13,666 nucleotides of DNA from Clostridiales bacterium (lineage in GTDB: Bacteria > Bacillota > Clostridia > Peptostreptococcales > Anaerovoracaceae): positions 1-13,666 of the forward strand of contig JAAYHT010000216.1 in NCBI GenBank assembly GCA_012735285.1, given 5' to 3'. Shown here one piece after another: positions 1-7,555 of this stretch. The notes beneath the pieces were generated by a model, which was not told the origin of the DNA, did not search any database, and saw only the letters and a list, made by a program, of their open reading frames with translations. Each line of letters begins with the position of its first letter. Positions within the stretch are counted from its first letter, which is position 1. A program made the translations under genes and the position numbers.

Positions 1-171
1 CCTTAAACGCTCAGTAATTTTTAATGTAGTATCCATTCCGATGTCCGAGGTGATAAGTACTTCTTCCAGCTCTTCGAGCGTTTCTTCGTCTATTTCAGGC
101 CTATTTAAGATAACATCTTCTATCTTCTCCTGAAGTCTACCAAAGAATGACTTTTTCTTTTTTTCAAACAA
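1..171 (-). CDS. ftsY: FtsY, signal recognition particle receptor (N-terminal 57 codons, cut by window edge)
   Basis: Only the amino-terminal 57 codons are present; the gene continues past the left edge, so the NG GTPase domain is not visible. The visible part reads FEKKKKSFFGRLQEKIED, then a stretch with IDEETLEELEEVLITSDIG and TTLKITERLR. This is the typical start of the FtsY N domain (four-helix bundle) in Firmicutes with a short A domain. FtsY is the membrane-associated GTPase that docks the SRP-ribosome complex at the translocon. The start is a TTG at 169-171, chosen because GGAGG lies at 179-183 with seven-base spacing and the homology begins there. It follows the smc stop (185-187) by 13 bases, so the two are surely co-transcribed; smc-ftsY adjacency is common in Firmicutes. 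The identification rests on this short match plus the neighbour, but both agree well. Confidence 0.88.
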   Translation of the reverse strand, partial: MFEKKKKSFFGRLQEKIEDVILNRPEIDEETLEELEEVLITSDIGMDTTLKITERLR

Positions 172-184
172 TACTATACCTCCA

Positions 185-3100
185 TTACAAATCGAATTCA
201 TCTCCAAGCTTTAACGAAATAACTTTAGATACACCCTGTTCAGGCATTGTAACACCGTAAAGCACATCTGCATATTCCATGGTGGCTTTTTGGTGAGTGA
301 CCAATGCAAACTGTATATCCTTAAAACTCTTCAGATAGCGTACGAATCTATCTATGTTGGCATCATCAAGGGATGCCTCAACCTCATCCAAGATACAAAA
401 AGGAGTAGGTTTAGCCTTTAATATTGCAAACATCAGGGCAATCGCAGTTAAAGTTTTTTCTCCGCCCGACATGAGATTAATATTCTGAAGTTTTTTACCT
501 GGTGGCTGGGCTACTATTTCTATTCCTGTTTCAAGAGGGTTTGTCGGATCCTCTAGTCTAAGCTCCGCAGATCCTCCTCCAAACAGCGCACGGAAAGCCT
601 CTTCAAAGTTAATCATGATTTTATCAAAGCTATCTTTAAAATTCCTTTTGATTATACTGTCCATATCGTCAATAATTTTGACTAGGGAATCTATAGCTTC
701 TAGTAAATCCTCCCTCTGTTCTGAAAGGAAGTCATACCTTTCTTTGACACTTTCATATTCTTTTATAGCCCCTACGTTAACATCTCCTAGCTCCTTAATC
801 CGGGCTCTAATTTCACGACTTTCCCTTGTCATCGAAGACATAGATAATTTATTATCCTTAAATTCCATCGCTTGTAGATAGGATATCTCGAAATCTTCCC
901 AGAGTTTTTCTTTATAGGAATCGACTTGGGTTTCATTCTTAGCAAGTTTCAATTCTAGCTCATGTTTACTTGATTGATAATTCAAAAGCATGTTTTCTAC
1001 TGATTCTTTCTTGCTTTGAATCTCTTCTAAAAAGCTGCTTATTGAAGATTTTTCTTCTTGGGTACCAGCAAGTAAAGCCTCAGCTTCAGACTTTTGTTTT
1101 TCTAGTTCCTCAAGCCTTTCAGAAAAACCGCCTTCACTCTGGCGAAGATCAAGTTCCTGGCTTTTTAAGGACTCCAATTGCTCATGACGAATCTTGATAT
1201 CTTTTTCGTATTCTGATATATAGGATTCGATCATTCTTAGTGTTTGCTCGATATTATCTTTATTATTCTTAGTCGAATTTACCTGTATCCTGATTTGAGT
1301 TATCTCTTCTTTTAAAGCTTCCTGTTTTGCTATTAATTCTTCATGTTCTTTAATAGATTCTTTGATTACATCCTCAGATTCCTTTATTTTTAGCTCTGCT
1401 TCCTCCACAGCCAACTGCAGCTTTTCTATCATATCGTCGGCTGAGATTCCCTCTTTATCAATATTTGCAATCTCTTTGTCCCATTTGCTCTTAGCTTCCT
1501 CAAGCTCCGTCATGCCGGCTGATAAGCCCTTAAGTACATTCTCACAGTTGAATAGTTCTATTTCACTGTCCCTATATTCCCTATCTAAACTTTCAATTCG
1601 TTCTTTTATCTCAGTGAGCTTAACGCTTATGTACTCTAAATCTTTGCTTATATTGTTTTGACTTTGTTTCAGTTTTTGAATCTCATACTCTAACCTTCTA
1701 GCTTTAGATTTTCTTTCCAACAGTCCGGATGTCTTATTGCGATATGCCCCTCCTGTAATTGCTCCGCCTGAATTAATAATTTCACCATCAAGTGTAACAA
1801 AACGGAAGACTCCAGAAGCATTCTTGGATAAAGCAACAGCATTTGAAAGTTTATCGACTATTACTACTCTTCCAAGAAGATATCCCATGATATTGCTATA
1901 TTTATTATCAAATTTAATACAGTCAGTGGCCAAGCCAATAAATCCTGGCATTTCACTGATAGAGTCGCTTATATTTGACATATAGGGTTTGATTCTAGAA
2001 AGCGGGAGAAAAGTAAGGCGACCAGCCTTATTTTGCTTAAGTAATTCAATAGCATCTTGTGCATTTTTCTCATCATTGCAAACAATGTTTTGCAAGGCAG
2101 GCCCTAGGGCTGTTTCTATTGCAGTTTCATAACCTAGTGGGACCTGTATCAGATCAGCAACAACCCCATGAAGACCCGGAATGTTCTTCTTCATTAAGAA
2201 TTGAACAGCCTGGTTATAGCCTTCATAGGAAGTTTCCATCTCTTCAATTGTCTTCTGCCTGGCATATGCTTGTCCAATAGCTATTTTCGTCTCTTCCAGC
2301 TCTTTGATAAAAGCATTTTGTCTACTTAAATATTCATTATATTTCGCGGATTCTTCTTGTTTGTTTCTAACAATATTCTTTAATTTGGTTTCAATTAATT
2401 CTTTGTCATTTAAAGCTTTTTGATACTTATCCCTTAAACTAACTTCCTCTGTTGCAGAAAGCTCCTTTTCTTCTAATATTGAACCCTTTCTCTTTTCAAG
2501 AGTATCTTTTAAGCTGTTTAAGCTGTTTATTTCACTTTTTTTGCCCGCAATGAAACTATGTTGCTCATAGACCCTATTCTTATTATCCTCAATTATCTTA
2601 AAGACATCTTGAACAACTTCATTGACACTATCTAACTCTTTATTCTTTTCTTCAAGTTTTTGTGTTAAGCTGTTAAGCTCTTTTTCAATCTCCCCTTTAG
2701 AATTTCTTAATTCATTTGCGTTTTGCCCTTCCTTTTGTTTTTTCTGAGCCAACAAAGAAAGCTCATTGCTTAAACGTTCCTGTTCTTTAACTAGAGTTGA
2801 TAATTTCTCTTTTCTAAGCTCATTTTCTCCTTTAAGGGTACTGATAGTGTCATTACATGACATCAGTTTGTCCCTTGCTTCATTGCTTAAACGGTCTAGT
2901 TCTTCTATTCTTGCCCTTTTTTCTGTAATTTGTTTATCTATATTATCTTTTTCTTGTTTGTATGTATCTATATAACCGGAAAGTTCAAGAAGATCATCCT
3001 TTATGTACTCGTTTTTAAGTTCTAAACTTTCTACGTTTTTAAGGATGATATTAACTTCTACTTTCTTGTAACGCTCTCTAAGTTCTAGATATTCTTTTGC

Positions 3101-3733
3101 TTTTTCACTTTCTTCCCTAAGGCTATCAATCCTTGATTCAATCTCTCCGATTATATCGTTAACCCGGTCAAGATTGGCCTTAGAAGATTCCAGCTTGCGC
3201 TCAGATTCCGCCTTCTTACTCCTGTATTTCACTATACCTGCCGCCTCTTCAAAGATCTGTCTGCGGCTCTCAGGCTTATTACTCACTATGTCTGCTATTT
3301 TACCCTGTCCAATTATAGAATAACCTTCAACACCAATACCTGTATCCATTATTAATTCCCTGATATCTTTAAGCCTACAGGGAACTTTATTTATTAAATA
3401 TTCACTTTCTCCTGAACGATACATTCTCCTAGTTATCGCCACTTCTGAATAGTCGATAGGAAGAATGTTCTTGGTATTATCTATTACAAGAGTTACCTCA
3501 GCCATACCCCTCGATTTGCGATTAGCAGTACCGGAAAAGATAACCTCCTCCATCTTTCCACCGCGTAACATCTTAGGGCTTTGTTCACCAAGCACCCAAC
3601 GAATAGCATCTGATATATTGCTTTTTCCACTACCGTTAGGTCCGACTATACAGGTAATTCCGTCATGAAATTCAATACTTACAGGTTCGGCAAATGATTT
3701 AAAACCATGAATATCTACCCTTTTAAAGTACAA
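185..3733 (-). CDS. smc: Smc, chromosome condensation/segregation ATPase
   Basis: A 1182-residue structural-maintenance-of-chromosomes protein of full family length (about 1190 in Bacillus). Visible parts in order: N-terminal ATPase half with Walker A GPNGSGKS at residues 31-38 and the GEQSPKMLRGGKMEEVIFSGT region; a long acidic/lysine-rich coiled coil; a globular hinge at roughly 520-680 (around GLHGVVADLI and GGAITGGAYRNK); the returning coiled coil; and the C-terminal ATPase half with signature SGGEK at 1089-1093 and Walker B CILDEVEASLDD, with the D/E pair at about 1116-1117. Smc homodimers with ScpA/ScpB load on the origin region and organise the nucleoid. The start is TTG at 3731-3733 with GGAGG eight bases upstream, inside the end of rnc. 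The stop is 13 bases before ftsY. No lesion is seen in 3.5 kb, which contrasts with three other genes in the window. Confidence 0.97.
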   Translation of the reverse strand: MYFKRVDIHGFKSFAEPVSIEFHDGITCIVGPNGSGKSNISDAIRWVLGEQSPKMLRGGKMEEVIFSGTANRKSRGMAEVTLVIDNTKNILPIDYSEVAITRRMYRSGESEYLINKVPCRLKDIRELIMDTGIGVEGYSIIGQGKIADIVSNKPESRRQIFEEAAGIVKYRSKKAESERKLESSKANLDRVNDIIGEIESRIDSLREESEKAKEYLELRERYKKVEVNIILKNVESLELKNEYIKDDLLELSGYIDTYKQEKDNIDKQITEKRARIEELDRLSNEARDKLMSCNDTISTLKGENELRKEKLSTLVKEQERLSNELSLLAQKKQKEGQNANELRNSKGEIEKELNSLTQKLEEKNKELDSVNEVVQDVFKIIEDNKNRVYEQHSFIAGKKSEINSLNSLKDTLEKRKGSILEEKELSATEEVSLRDKYQKALNDKELIETKLKNIVRNKQEESAKYNEYLSRQNAFIKELEETKIAIGQAYARQKTIEEMETSYEGYNQAVQFLMKKNIPGLHGVVADLIQVPLGYETAIETALGPALQNIVCNDEKNAQDAIELLKQNKAGRLTFLPLSRIKPYMSNISDSISEMPGFIGLATDCIKFDNKYSNIMGYLLGRVVIVDKLSNAVALSKNASGVFRFVTLDGEIINSGGAITGGAYRNKTSGLLERKSKARRLEYEIQKLKQSQNNISKDLEYISVKLTEIKERIESLDREYRDSEIELFNCENVLKGLSAGMTELEEAKSKWDKEIANIDKEGISADDMIEKLQLAVEEAELKIKESEDVIKESIKEHEELIAKQEALKEEITQIRIQVNSTKNNKDNIEQTLRMIESYISEYEKDIKIRHEQLESLKSQELDLRQSEGGFSERLEELEKQKSEAEALLAGTQEEKSSISSFLEEIQSKKESVENMLLNYQSSKHELELKLAKNETQVDSYKEKLWEDFEISYLQAMEFKDNKLSMSSMTRESREIRARIKELGDVNVGAIKEYESVKERYDFLSEQREDLLEAIDSLVKIIDDMDSIIKRNFKDSFDKIMINFEEAFRALFGGGSAELRLEDPTNPLETGIEIVAQPPGKKLQNINLMSGGEKTLTAIALMFAILKAKPTPFCILDEVEASLDDANIDRFVRYLKSFKDIQFALVTHQKATMEYADVLYGVTMPEQGVSKVISLKLGDEFDL

Positions 3734-3736
3734 CCC

Positions 3737-4414
3737 TTATACCTCCAATGCAGCCTTTGCCGCATTTTGTTCTGCTTCTTTTTTAGTCTTGCCTTCACCT
3801 GTTCCTAACATATTACCATCTGCCCATAAGCTGACATAAAAGGTTTTGTTATGATCAGGCCCCTTCTGCTTGTCCAGTTTATAAGTTATTTCAGAAACTC
3901 CCTGAGCTTGTAAGCGCTCTTGGATTTCGCTCTTAAAATCAGTATTAAGCTTTCCTGACAAAGCGAGTTCAATAGTAGGTTTAAAAAAGTTCAAGACAAA
4001 TTCTCTTGCTTTTTCTATACCTCCATCGAGGAAAATAGCACCGATTATAGCTTCCATGGCGTCAGCTATTATGGAGTTTCTTTCTCTTCCTCCATTATTT
4101 TCCTCTCCCCTTCCCAAGCGGAGATATTTGTTTATCCCTAAACGCTTGCCACATTCTGCAAGGGAAGACTCACATACTATCATTGCTCTAAGCTTTGACA
4201 GCCGTCCTTCTTCTACATCGGTCATGAGTTTATACAAATATTCACTAATTATGGCATCAAAAATTGCATCACCTAAAAATTCCAACCTTTCGTTGTTTTT
4301 AGATGATGTTTTATCTAATTCTTCATTGCTGTATGAGCTGTGGGTTAAAGCGTTTATCAAAAGTTGTTGGTCTCTAAACTGATAATTGATAACCTTTTCA
4401 ATCTCACTAATCAC
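3737..4414 (-). CDS. rnc: Ribonuclease III
   Basis: A 225-residue RNase III that cleaves double-stranded RNA, chiefly in rRNA maturation and mRNA turnover, as a Mg-dependent homodimer. The signature NNERLEFLGDA is at residues 40-50, with the catalytic acidic residues E45 and D49. The second acidic pair is D118 and E121 in DAMEAIIGAIFLDGG. A double-stranded RNA-binding domain occupies about 158-225, ending in the GKTKKEAEQNAAKAALEV helix. Length is normal. The start is GTG at 4412-4414; the preceding plsX reading frame ends at 4407-4409, so the two genes overlap by eight bases (GTGATTAG) and are probably translationally coupled. An AGAGGAAG sequence about nine bases upstream is the likely ribosome site. 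smc follows with only three bases between the rnc stop and the smc start codon. In many clostridia acpP lies between plsX and rnc; it is absent here. Confidence 0.97.
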   Translation of the reverse strand: MISEIEKVINYQFRDQQLLINALTHSSYSNEELDKTSSKNNERLEFLGDAIFDAIISEYLYKLMTDVEEGRLSKLRAMIVCESSLAECGKRLGINKYLRLGRGEENNGGRERNSIIADAMEAIIGAIFLDGGIEKAREFVLNFFKPTIELALSGKLNTDFKSEIQERLQAQGVSEITYKLDKQKGPDHNKTFYVSLWADGNMLGTGEGKTKKEAEQNAAKAALEV

Positions 4415-5423
4415 TTATAATTACTTCCTCTAGTTCTAGTACTGAATCTTGAATCATCTGAACGACATTATTCTCTGCATATGAAATGCCCTTTAAAATT
4501 GTATTTTTAACAGCATTGGATTTTGATGAACCATGCATTTTAACAAGAGCACCCTTGACTCCTAATATAGGGGCACCCCCATATTCAGAGTAATCAAATT
4601 GATCCCTAAGCTCTTTCAATTTACCTGAAAGCAATAGGGCTCCGAGTTTAGAAATAGCATCTGATAGAAATTCGCTTTAAATCAACTTAAGTAAATTCCA
4701 TGCCAGGCCTTCAGTCATCTTTAATATGATATTACCTACAAATCCATCGCATACAATAACATCGCATACCCCTTTAGGAATTTCCCTCGCTTCAACGTTT
4801 CCTATAAAGTTGAGGCTACTTTTTTCTAATAACTCATAAGCCGCTCTTACCACTGTTGTTCCCTTATTCTCTTCTGTTCCAACATTCACAAGAGCAACAG
4901 TCGGCCTTTCTATATCCAGTACCTTCTGCATATAAATGCTTCCCATAGTAGCAAATTCTAATAAATTGTTAGGCTTACATTCAACGTTAGCTCCAGCATC
5001 AACTAAAAGAGACACACCTCTTCTACCCATTACCGGATAAGTTGCAGCAATAGCAGGACGGTCTATCCCTTGTATTCTACCAAGGATAAACAGTCCACCA
5101 GCCATAATTGCACCAGTGTTTCCGGCAGAAATTAATAGGTCTGCTTCTTTGTCCTTGACCATATTGATACCTTTTACCAATGAAGATTCCACTTTAGTTC
5201 TAACTGCCCTTACTGGAGCATCTTCATTCCTTATTACCTCGGGAGCATGTACAATTTTTATCTGCTTTTTATTGTATCTATATTTTCTTAATTCATTTTG
5301 AATCTGGGTCTTATCTCCTACTATAATTATCTCATGAGATATCAGCTTACTTACTTCCACACAGCCTTTTACAATTTCCCTCGGTGCATTATCTCCACCC
5401 ATACCATCAACAGCTATTCTCAT
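4407..5423 (-). pseudogene. plsX: PlsX, acyl-ACP:phosphate acyltransferase, interrupted by one in-frame stop
   Basis: PlsX converts acyl-ACP to acyl-phosphate, which PlsY uses for the first acylation of glycerol-3-phosphate. The first 248 codons begin MRIAVDGMGGDNAP and contain VDAGANVECKPNNLLEFA and CDGFVGNIILKMTEGLAW, all family hallmarks. Translation then meets TAA at 4677-4679. Without any frame change the next codons read SEFLSDAISKLGALLLSGKL and later YGGAPILGVKG and KMHGSSKSNAVKN, the conserved PlsX C-terminus, to a TAG at 4407-4409. Total length with the stop counted as one residue is 338, as expected for the family. A single AAA-to-TAA change would explain it. A TTG at 4632-4634 has GGAG just upstream, so separate translation of the 75-residue tail is conceivable. 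The start ATG at 5421-5423 has GGAG eight bases upstream. Could be a sequencing error, recent nonsense mutation or readthrough. Confidence 0.9.
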
Positions 5424-5436
5424 AGGTTGTCTCCTT
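5415..5436 (-). promoter_or_regulatory. Ribosome binding site of plsX
   Basis: On the minus strand AAAAAAGGAG precedes the ATG at 5421-5423 with eight bases between. It fixes the plsX start, which also matches the family N-terminus. Confidence 0.7.
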
Positions 5437-5466
5437 TTTTATTCATACTAAACCTGTTTGTTCTTC

Positions 5467-5495
5467 AGTTTAACATACAGATATATCATTTGCAA
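5467..5495 (-). promoter_or_regulatory. Candidate sigma-A promoter for plsX-rnc-smc-ftsY
   Basis: On the minus strand a TTGCAA -35 box (5490-5495) and a TAAACT -10 box (5467-5472) are separated by exactly 17 bases, with a TG one base before the -10 (extended -10). It lies in the 99-base gap between the SSB-like gene and plsX, about 45 bases ahead of the plsX start. This would give the lipid/RNase/segregation block its own transcription start even if there is read-through from the genes upstream. Confidence 0.5.
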
Positions 5496-5522
5496 GAAAA
5501 TGCAATAACAGTAAAGCAGACA

Positions 5523-6137
5523 TTATTCCCCCATTTTTAGTATTGATACTTCATAGGCTACCTTTGTTGTAATATTCCCCTCTTCATCCTTCTTTTTATA
5601 TTCCCTGCTCTGTATTCTGCCTGTAATTTGAATTCTTGTACCTACTTCTAGACCACCTGCATAGTTGGCATTTCGCCCCCAGGCGATGCAGGGTATATAG
5701 TCTGACTTGTTGTACATTCGATTAACTGCAAGCATAATATCGCAGATCTCTCTTCCCAAAGGAGAAACCCTACGTACCGGTGGTTTACAGATAAAGCCAT
5801 CTAGGTAAACCTTATTCTCATCAGGCAATGCTGGGTCTTCTGCCAACTCAAACTCTCTTGTAAATACCACTATTATAAGTCTATTCTTCCCATCAACCGT
5901 CTCGTTATAAGTTCTGATCTGTCCAAAGATATGTACCCTATCCCCTGGTTTTAAAGTATAATTCCAGATTAACCTTTCAGATATAACGATAGGTATCTCA
6001 TCCACATAGCCGCTTTTGCGTTCAATGCCTAATACGAAATTGTAGAAAGTTTCCCCGTATGTTTTATGACTGTATTCCGGTGCGTTAATAATAGTGCCGC
6101 GTAATTCCGTCTTATTCGTCTCTAATCCGTTTTTCAC
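5523..6137 (-). CDS. Single-stranded-DNA-binding-like protein with two OB-fold halves
   Basis: A 204-residue protein with two consecutive SSB/OB-type halves. Residues about 8-105 run from NKTELRGTIINAPEYSHKTYG through FYNFVLGIERKSG and PGDRVHIFGQIRTYN. Residues about 107-204 run from NKVYLDGFICKPPVRRVSPLG through ICDIMLAVNR and SDYIPCIAWGRNANYAG to GTRIQITGRIQSREYKKK. Both halves follow the SSB pattern of an early beta-strand 'G-x-I', a central 'F-x-L/M-x-V' strand and a late 'G-D/T-R-I-x-G-x-I-x-T/S' strand. The acidic, proline/phenylalanine-tailed C-terminus of canonical SSB is absent, so this is likely an accessory or clostridial-type SSB rather than the replication SSB. Start GTG at 6135-6137 follows an AAGGGGG site, 17 bases after the deacetylase stop, indicating co-transcription. 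The exact role is unknown. Confidence 0.75.
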   Translation of the reverse strand: MKNGLETNKTELRGTIINAPEYSHKTYGETFYNFVLGIERKSGYVDEIPIVISERLIWNYTLKPGDRVHIFGQIRTYNETVDGKNRLIIVVFTREFELAEDPALPDENKVYLDGFICKPPVRRVSPLGREICDIMLAVNRMYNKSDYIPCIAWGRNANYAGGLEVGTRIQITGRIQSREYKKKDEEGNITTKVAYEVSILKMGE

Positions 6138-6154
6138 AATGTTATCCCCCTTCG

Positions 6155-6904
6155 CTAATTTAATATCTGTTTTCCTGAACTATCGATGTAGTAATCATCC
6201 CAATATATTAATTCCCCAATAGGAACTATTTCGTAGCCTTCGGTTTTTAGACCCTCAAGTATCCGCGGGAGATATTCTTCCACATGTGTTGCATTGTTAT
6301 GAAACAAAACAATTGATCCTGGCTCTACTCTGCTTAAAATCCTATGTACTATCTCATCTGCCGATAATTCCTTCCAATCCAAACTATCTATTGACCATTG
6401 AATCACTTTATAGCCAAGCTCTTCACAGGTTTCAATCAGAGCATCATTGTAGGCACCGAAAGGCGGCCGAAACAGTCTCGGCATTTGTCCAGTTAGACTT
6501 TCTATTGTCTCACCTGTTTTACATAGTTCATCAATCATTTGCTCTTTAGAAAGACCTGTCATATCCGGATGAGTTGCAGAATGATTGCCCACCTCATTTC
6601 CTCTTTTTGCAATTTCTTTAACATCATCCGGATATTTTTCAGCCCAGAAATTAACAAGGAAAAAAGTTGTCTTTACATCATACTCGTCTAAAATATCCAA
6701 AATGGGTATGGTATGATCATTTCCCCATGCTGCATCAAAGGAAATTGCTACTATCTTCTCATCAGTATCAACACAATAAATAGGTAACTTTCTCTCATCC
6801 CCGATTACAAACGTAAGCCCTCCTACCAGCAGTAAAACGGCTATGCCGATTAAAACAACACCTCTTTTATATGGCAATATGTTATTTTTAATTCTTTTTC
6901 TCAA
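6155..6904 (-). CDS. PdaB-like polysaccharide deacetylase (NodB domain), membrane-anchored
   Basis: A carbohydrate esterase family 4 (NodB-homology) protein that removes N-acetyl groups from peptidoglycan or a related glycan outside the membrane. Residue numbers use the 249-residue form. A single hydrophobic segment at about 15-36 after a basic start (RKRIKNN) anchors it, with the enzyme outside. Motifs in order: SFDAAWG with the catalytic base D57, in the AAWG variant seen in the sporulation-associated PdaB/YlxY group; the metal site HSATHPD with H108 and H112; RPPFG at about 146; DSLDW at about 173-177; and VLFHNN with H202. The start TTG at 6902-6904 is preferred because AAAGGTG sits eight bases upstream; a longer version from TTG at 6920-6922 has no good site. 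The SSB-like gene follows after 17 bases. PdaB relatives are often sporulation genes; no sporulation promoter is evident here. Confidence 0.85.
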   Translation of the reverse strand: MRKRIKNNILPYKRGVVLIGIAVLLLVGGLTFVIGDERKLPIYCVDTDEKIVAISFDAAWGNDHTIPILDILDEYDVKTTFFLVNFWAEKYPDDVKEIAKRGNEVGNHSATHPDMTGLSKEQMIDELCKTGETIESLTGQMPRLFRPPFGAYNDALIETCEELGYKVIQWSIDSLDWKELSADEIVHRILSRVEPGSIVLFHNNATHVEEYLPRILEGLKTEGYEIVPIGELIYWDDYYIDSSGKQILN

Positions 6905-6947
6905 AACACATACACCTTTCAAGATTTCTTTTTATATTATTATTCGC

Positions 6948-6984
6948 AAAAAAAATACGTATGACCAAATATACTCATACGCAT
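6948..6984 (-). terminator. Intrinsic terminator between the glutaredoxin-like gene and the deacetylase gene
   Basis: On the minus strand ATGCGTATGA and TCATACGTAT form a ten-base-pair stem with one G-U pair around a ten-base loop (6955-6984), followed directly by eight T (6948-6955). It lies downstream of the glutaredoxin-like gene and ahead of the deacetylase, so it should separate the two transcription units. Confidence 0.8.
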
Positions 6985-7010
6985 AAAAAAAATACTATAA
7001 TACCAAAACA

Positions 7011-7036
7011 ATGGAGATTGTATCCACAACCTCCAT
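7011..7036 (-). terminator. Second hairpin just after the glutaredoxin-like gene
   Basis: On the minus strand ATGGAGGTTGT pairs with ACAATCTCCAT (11 pairs, one G-U) around a GGAT loop, seven bases after the stop of the glutaredoxin-like gene and followed by TGTTTTGG. The tail is weaker than that of the hairpin at 6948-6984, which lies 27 bases further on; the pair acts as a tandem terminator. Confidence 0.6.
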
Positions 7037-7043
7037 CAGACCC

Positions 7044-7353
7044 TTAACAGCTACCTTTATTATCTATAGAACAAGCATTTTCTATTTGTTCTGCATCTGG
7101 GCTTTCAATACCTAAGTAACTAAATATATCAAAAGTTTTAGTTCCATCTTCCAAGATAAAAAACGGTATCCCAATTTTACCCTCTCGGATTATATCTTCA
7201 AACAATTTATCATGATCACGATAGTGTAAAAACTCTTTCATTGTTTTCACACTTTCCGTTATAATCCAGCTCAATATCTGTGCGCTTATCTAGTATATCT
7301 TTTGCATGTACACAGTCAGGACAAATTTCACTACCATACATAATTATTTTCAT
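7044..7353 (-). pseudogene. Glutaredoxin-like thiol protein, frameshifted
   Basis: The 5' part, from ATG at 7351-7353 with GGGGG at 7362-7366, reads MKIIMYGSEICPDCVHAKD then ILDKRTDIELDY; CPDC is the CxxC redox site of a thioredoxin-fold protein. That frame then goes off-family and stops at 7216-7218. From about 7262 a second frame reads ITESVKTMKEFLHYRD, GKIGIPFFILEDGT (with the cis-proline IP of the fold) and ends at 7044. The two parts join exactly as in clostridial glutaredoxin-related proteins of about 100 residues, where the CxxC region runs into '(V/N)DITES'. The break lies at about 7256-7266. Loss of one TATAA copy from a TATAATATAACGG original would restore D-Y-N-I-T-E-S; this is inference. 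Two hairpins follow it. It would reduce disulfides or mixed thiols if intact. A sequencing error is the alternative to a real lesion. Confidence 0.8.
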
Positions 7354-7432
7354 AACATTAACCCCCTTATAAAATATTTTTTTCTATTCCGTAAATGCAC
7401 AATAGCAATATTAACTCTTTAATTCTATATTA

Positions 7433-7456
7433 TCATAATTTTATGAATATTCATAA
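7433..7456. promoter_or_regulatory. Alternating TCATAA half-sites, candidate operator
   Basis: In the 202-base divergent region between the glutaredoxin-like gene and the first nitroreductase, TCATAA (7433-7438), TTATGA (7441-7446) and TCATAA (7451-7456) alternate in orientation. The last two form a perfect 16-base palindrome, TTATGAATATTCATAA, at 7441-7456. It fits the T-N11-A pattern of LysR sites twice, but also the shape of MarR-type operators. The rest of the divergent region holds the two ribosome sites (GGGGG at 7362-7366 and AAGGAG at 7542-7547) and no clear -35/-10 pair. Confidence 0.4.
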
Positions 7457-7555
7457 TTTCACATATCTTGAAATCCATTCTAAACTGTAGCTAGGGTAAC
7501 CAATATAAATAATGTTCTTTAAAAGTTATATCTTTATAGGGAAGGAGTAATAAAA

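Noticed and set aside
615..3668. Several plus-strand open frames across smc
   Set aside because: They are antisense to an intact, motif-rich smc gene, lack ribosome sites and look like low-complexity shadows.
4407..4634. A separate 75-residue gene between plsX and rnc
   Set aside because: It is in the same frame as plsX and carries the conserved PlsX C-terminus (YGGAP, HGS), so it is treated as the tail of the interrupted plsX.
6948..6984. A sporulation-sigma -10-like CATACGTA upstream of the deacetylase
   Set aside because: The bases are one arm of the terminator stem and no suitably spaced -35 is present.
7216..7353. Programmed frameshifting in the glutaredoxin-like gene
   Set aside because: No slippery heptamer or downstream structure is visible at the junction; a small deletion is simpler.
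7490..7511. CTAGGGTAACC with TATAAA upstream of the first nitroreductase as a MerR-type promoter
   Set aside because: No convincing -35 box or dyad with 19-20 base spacing could be found.
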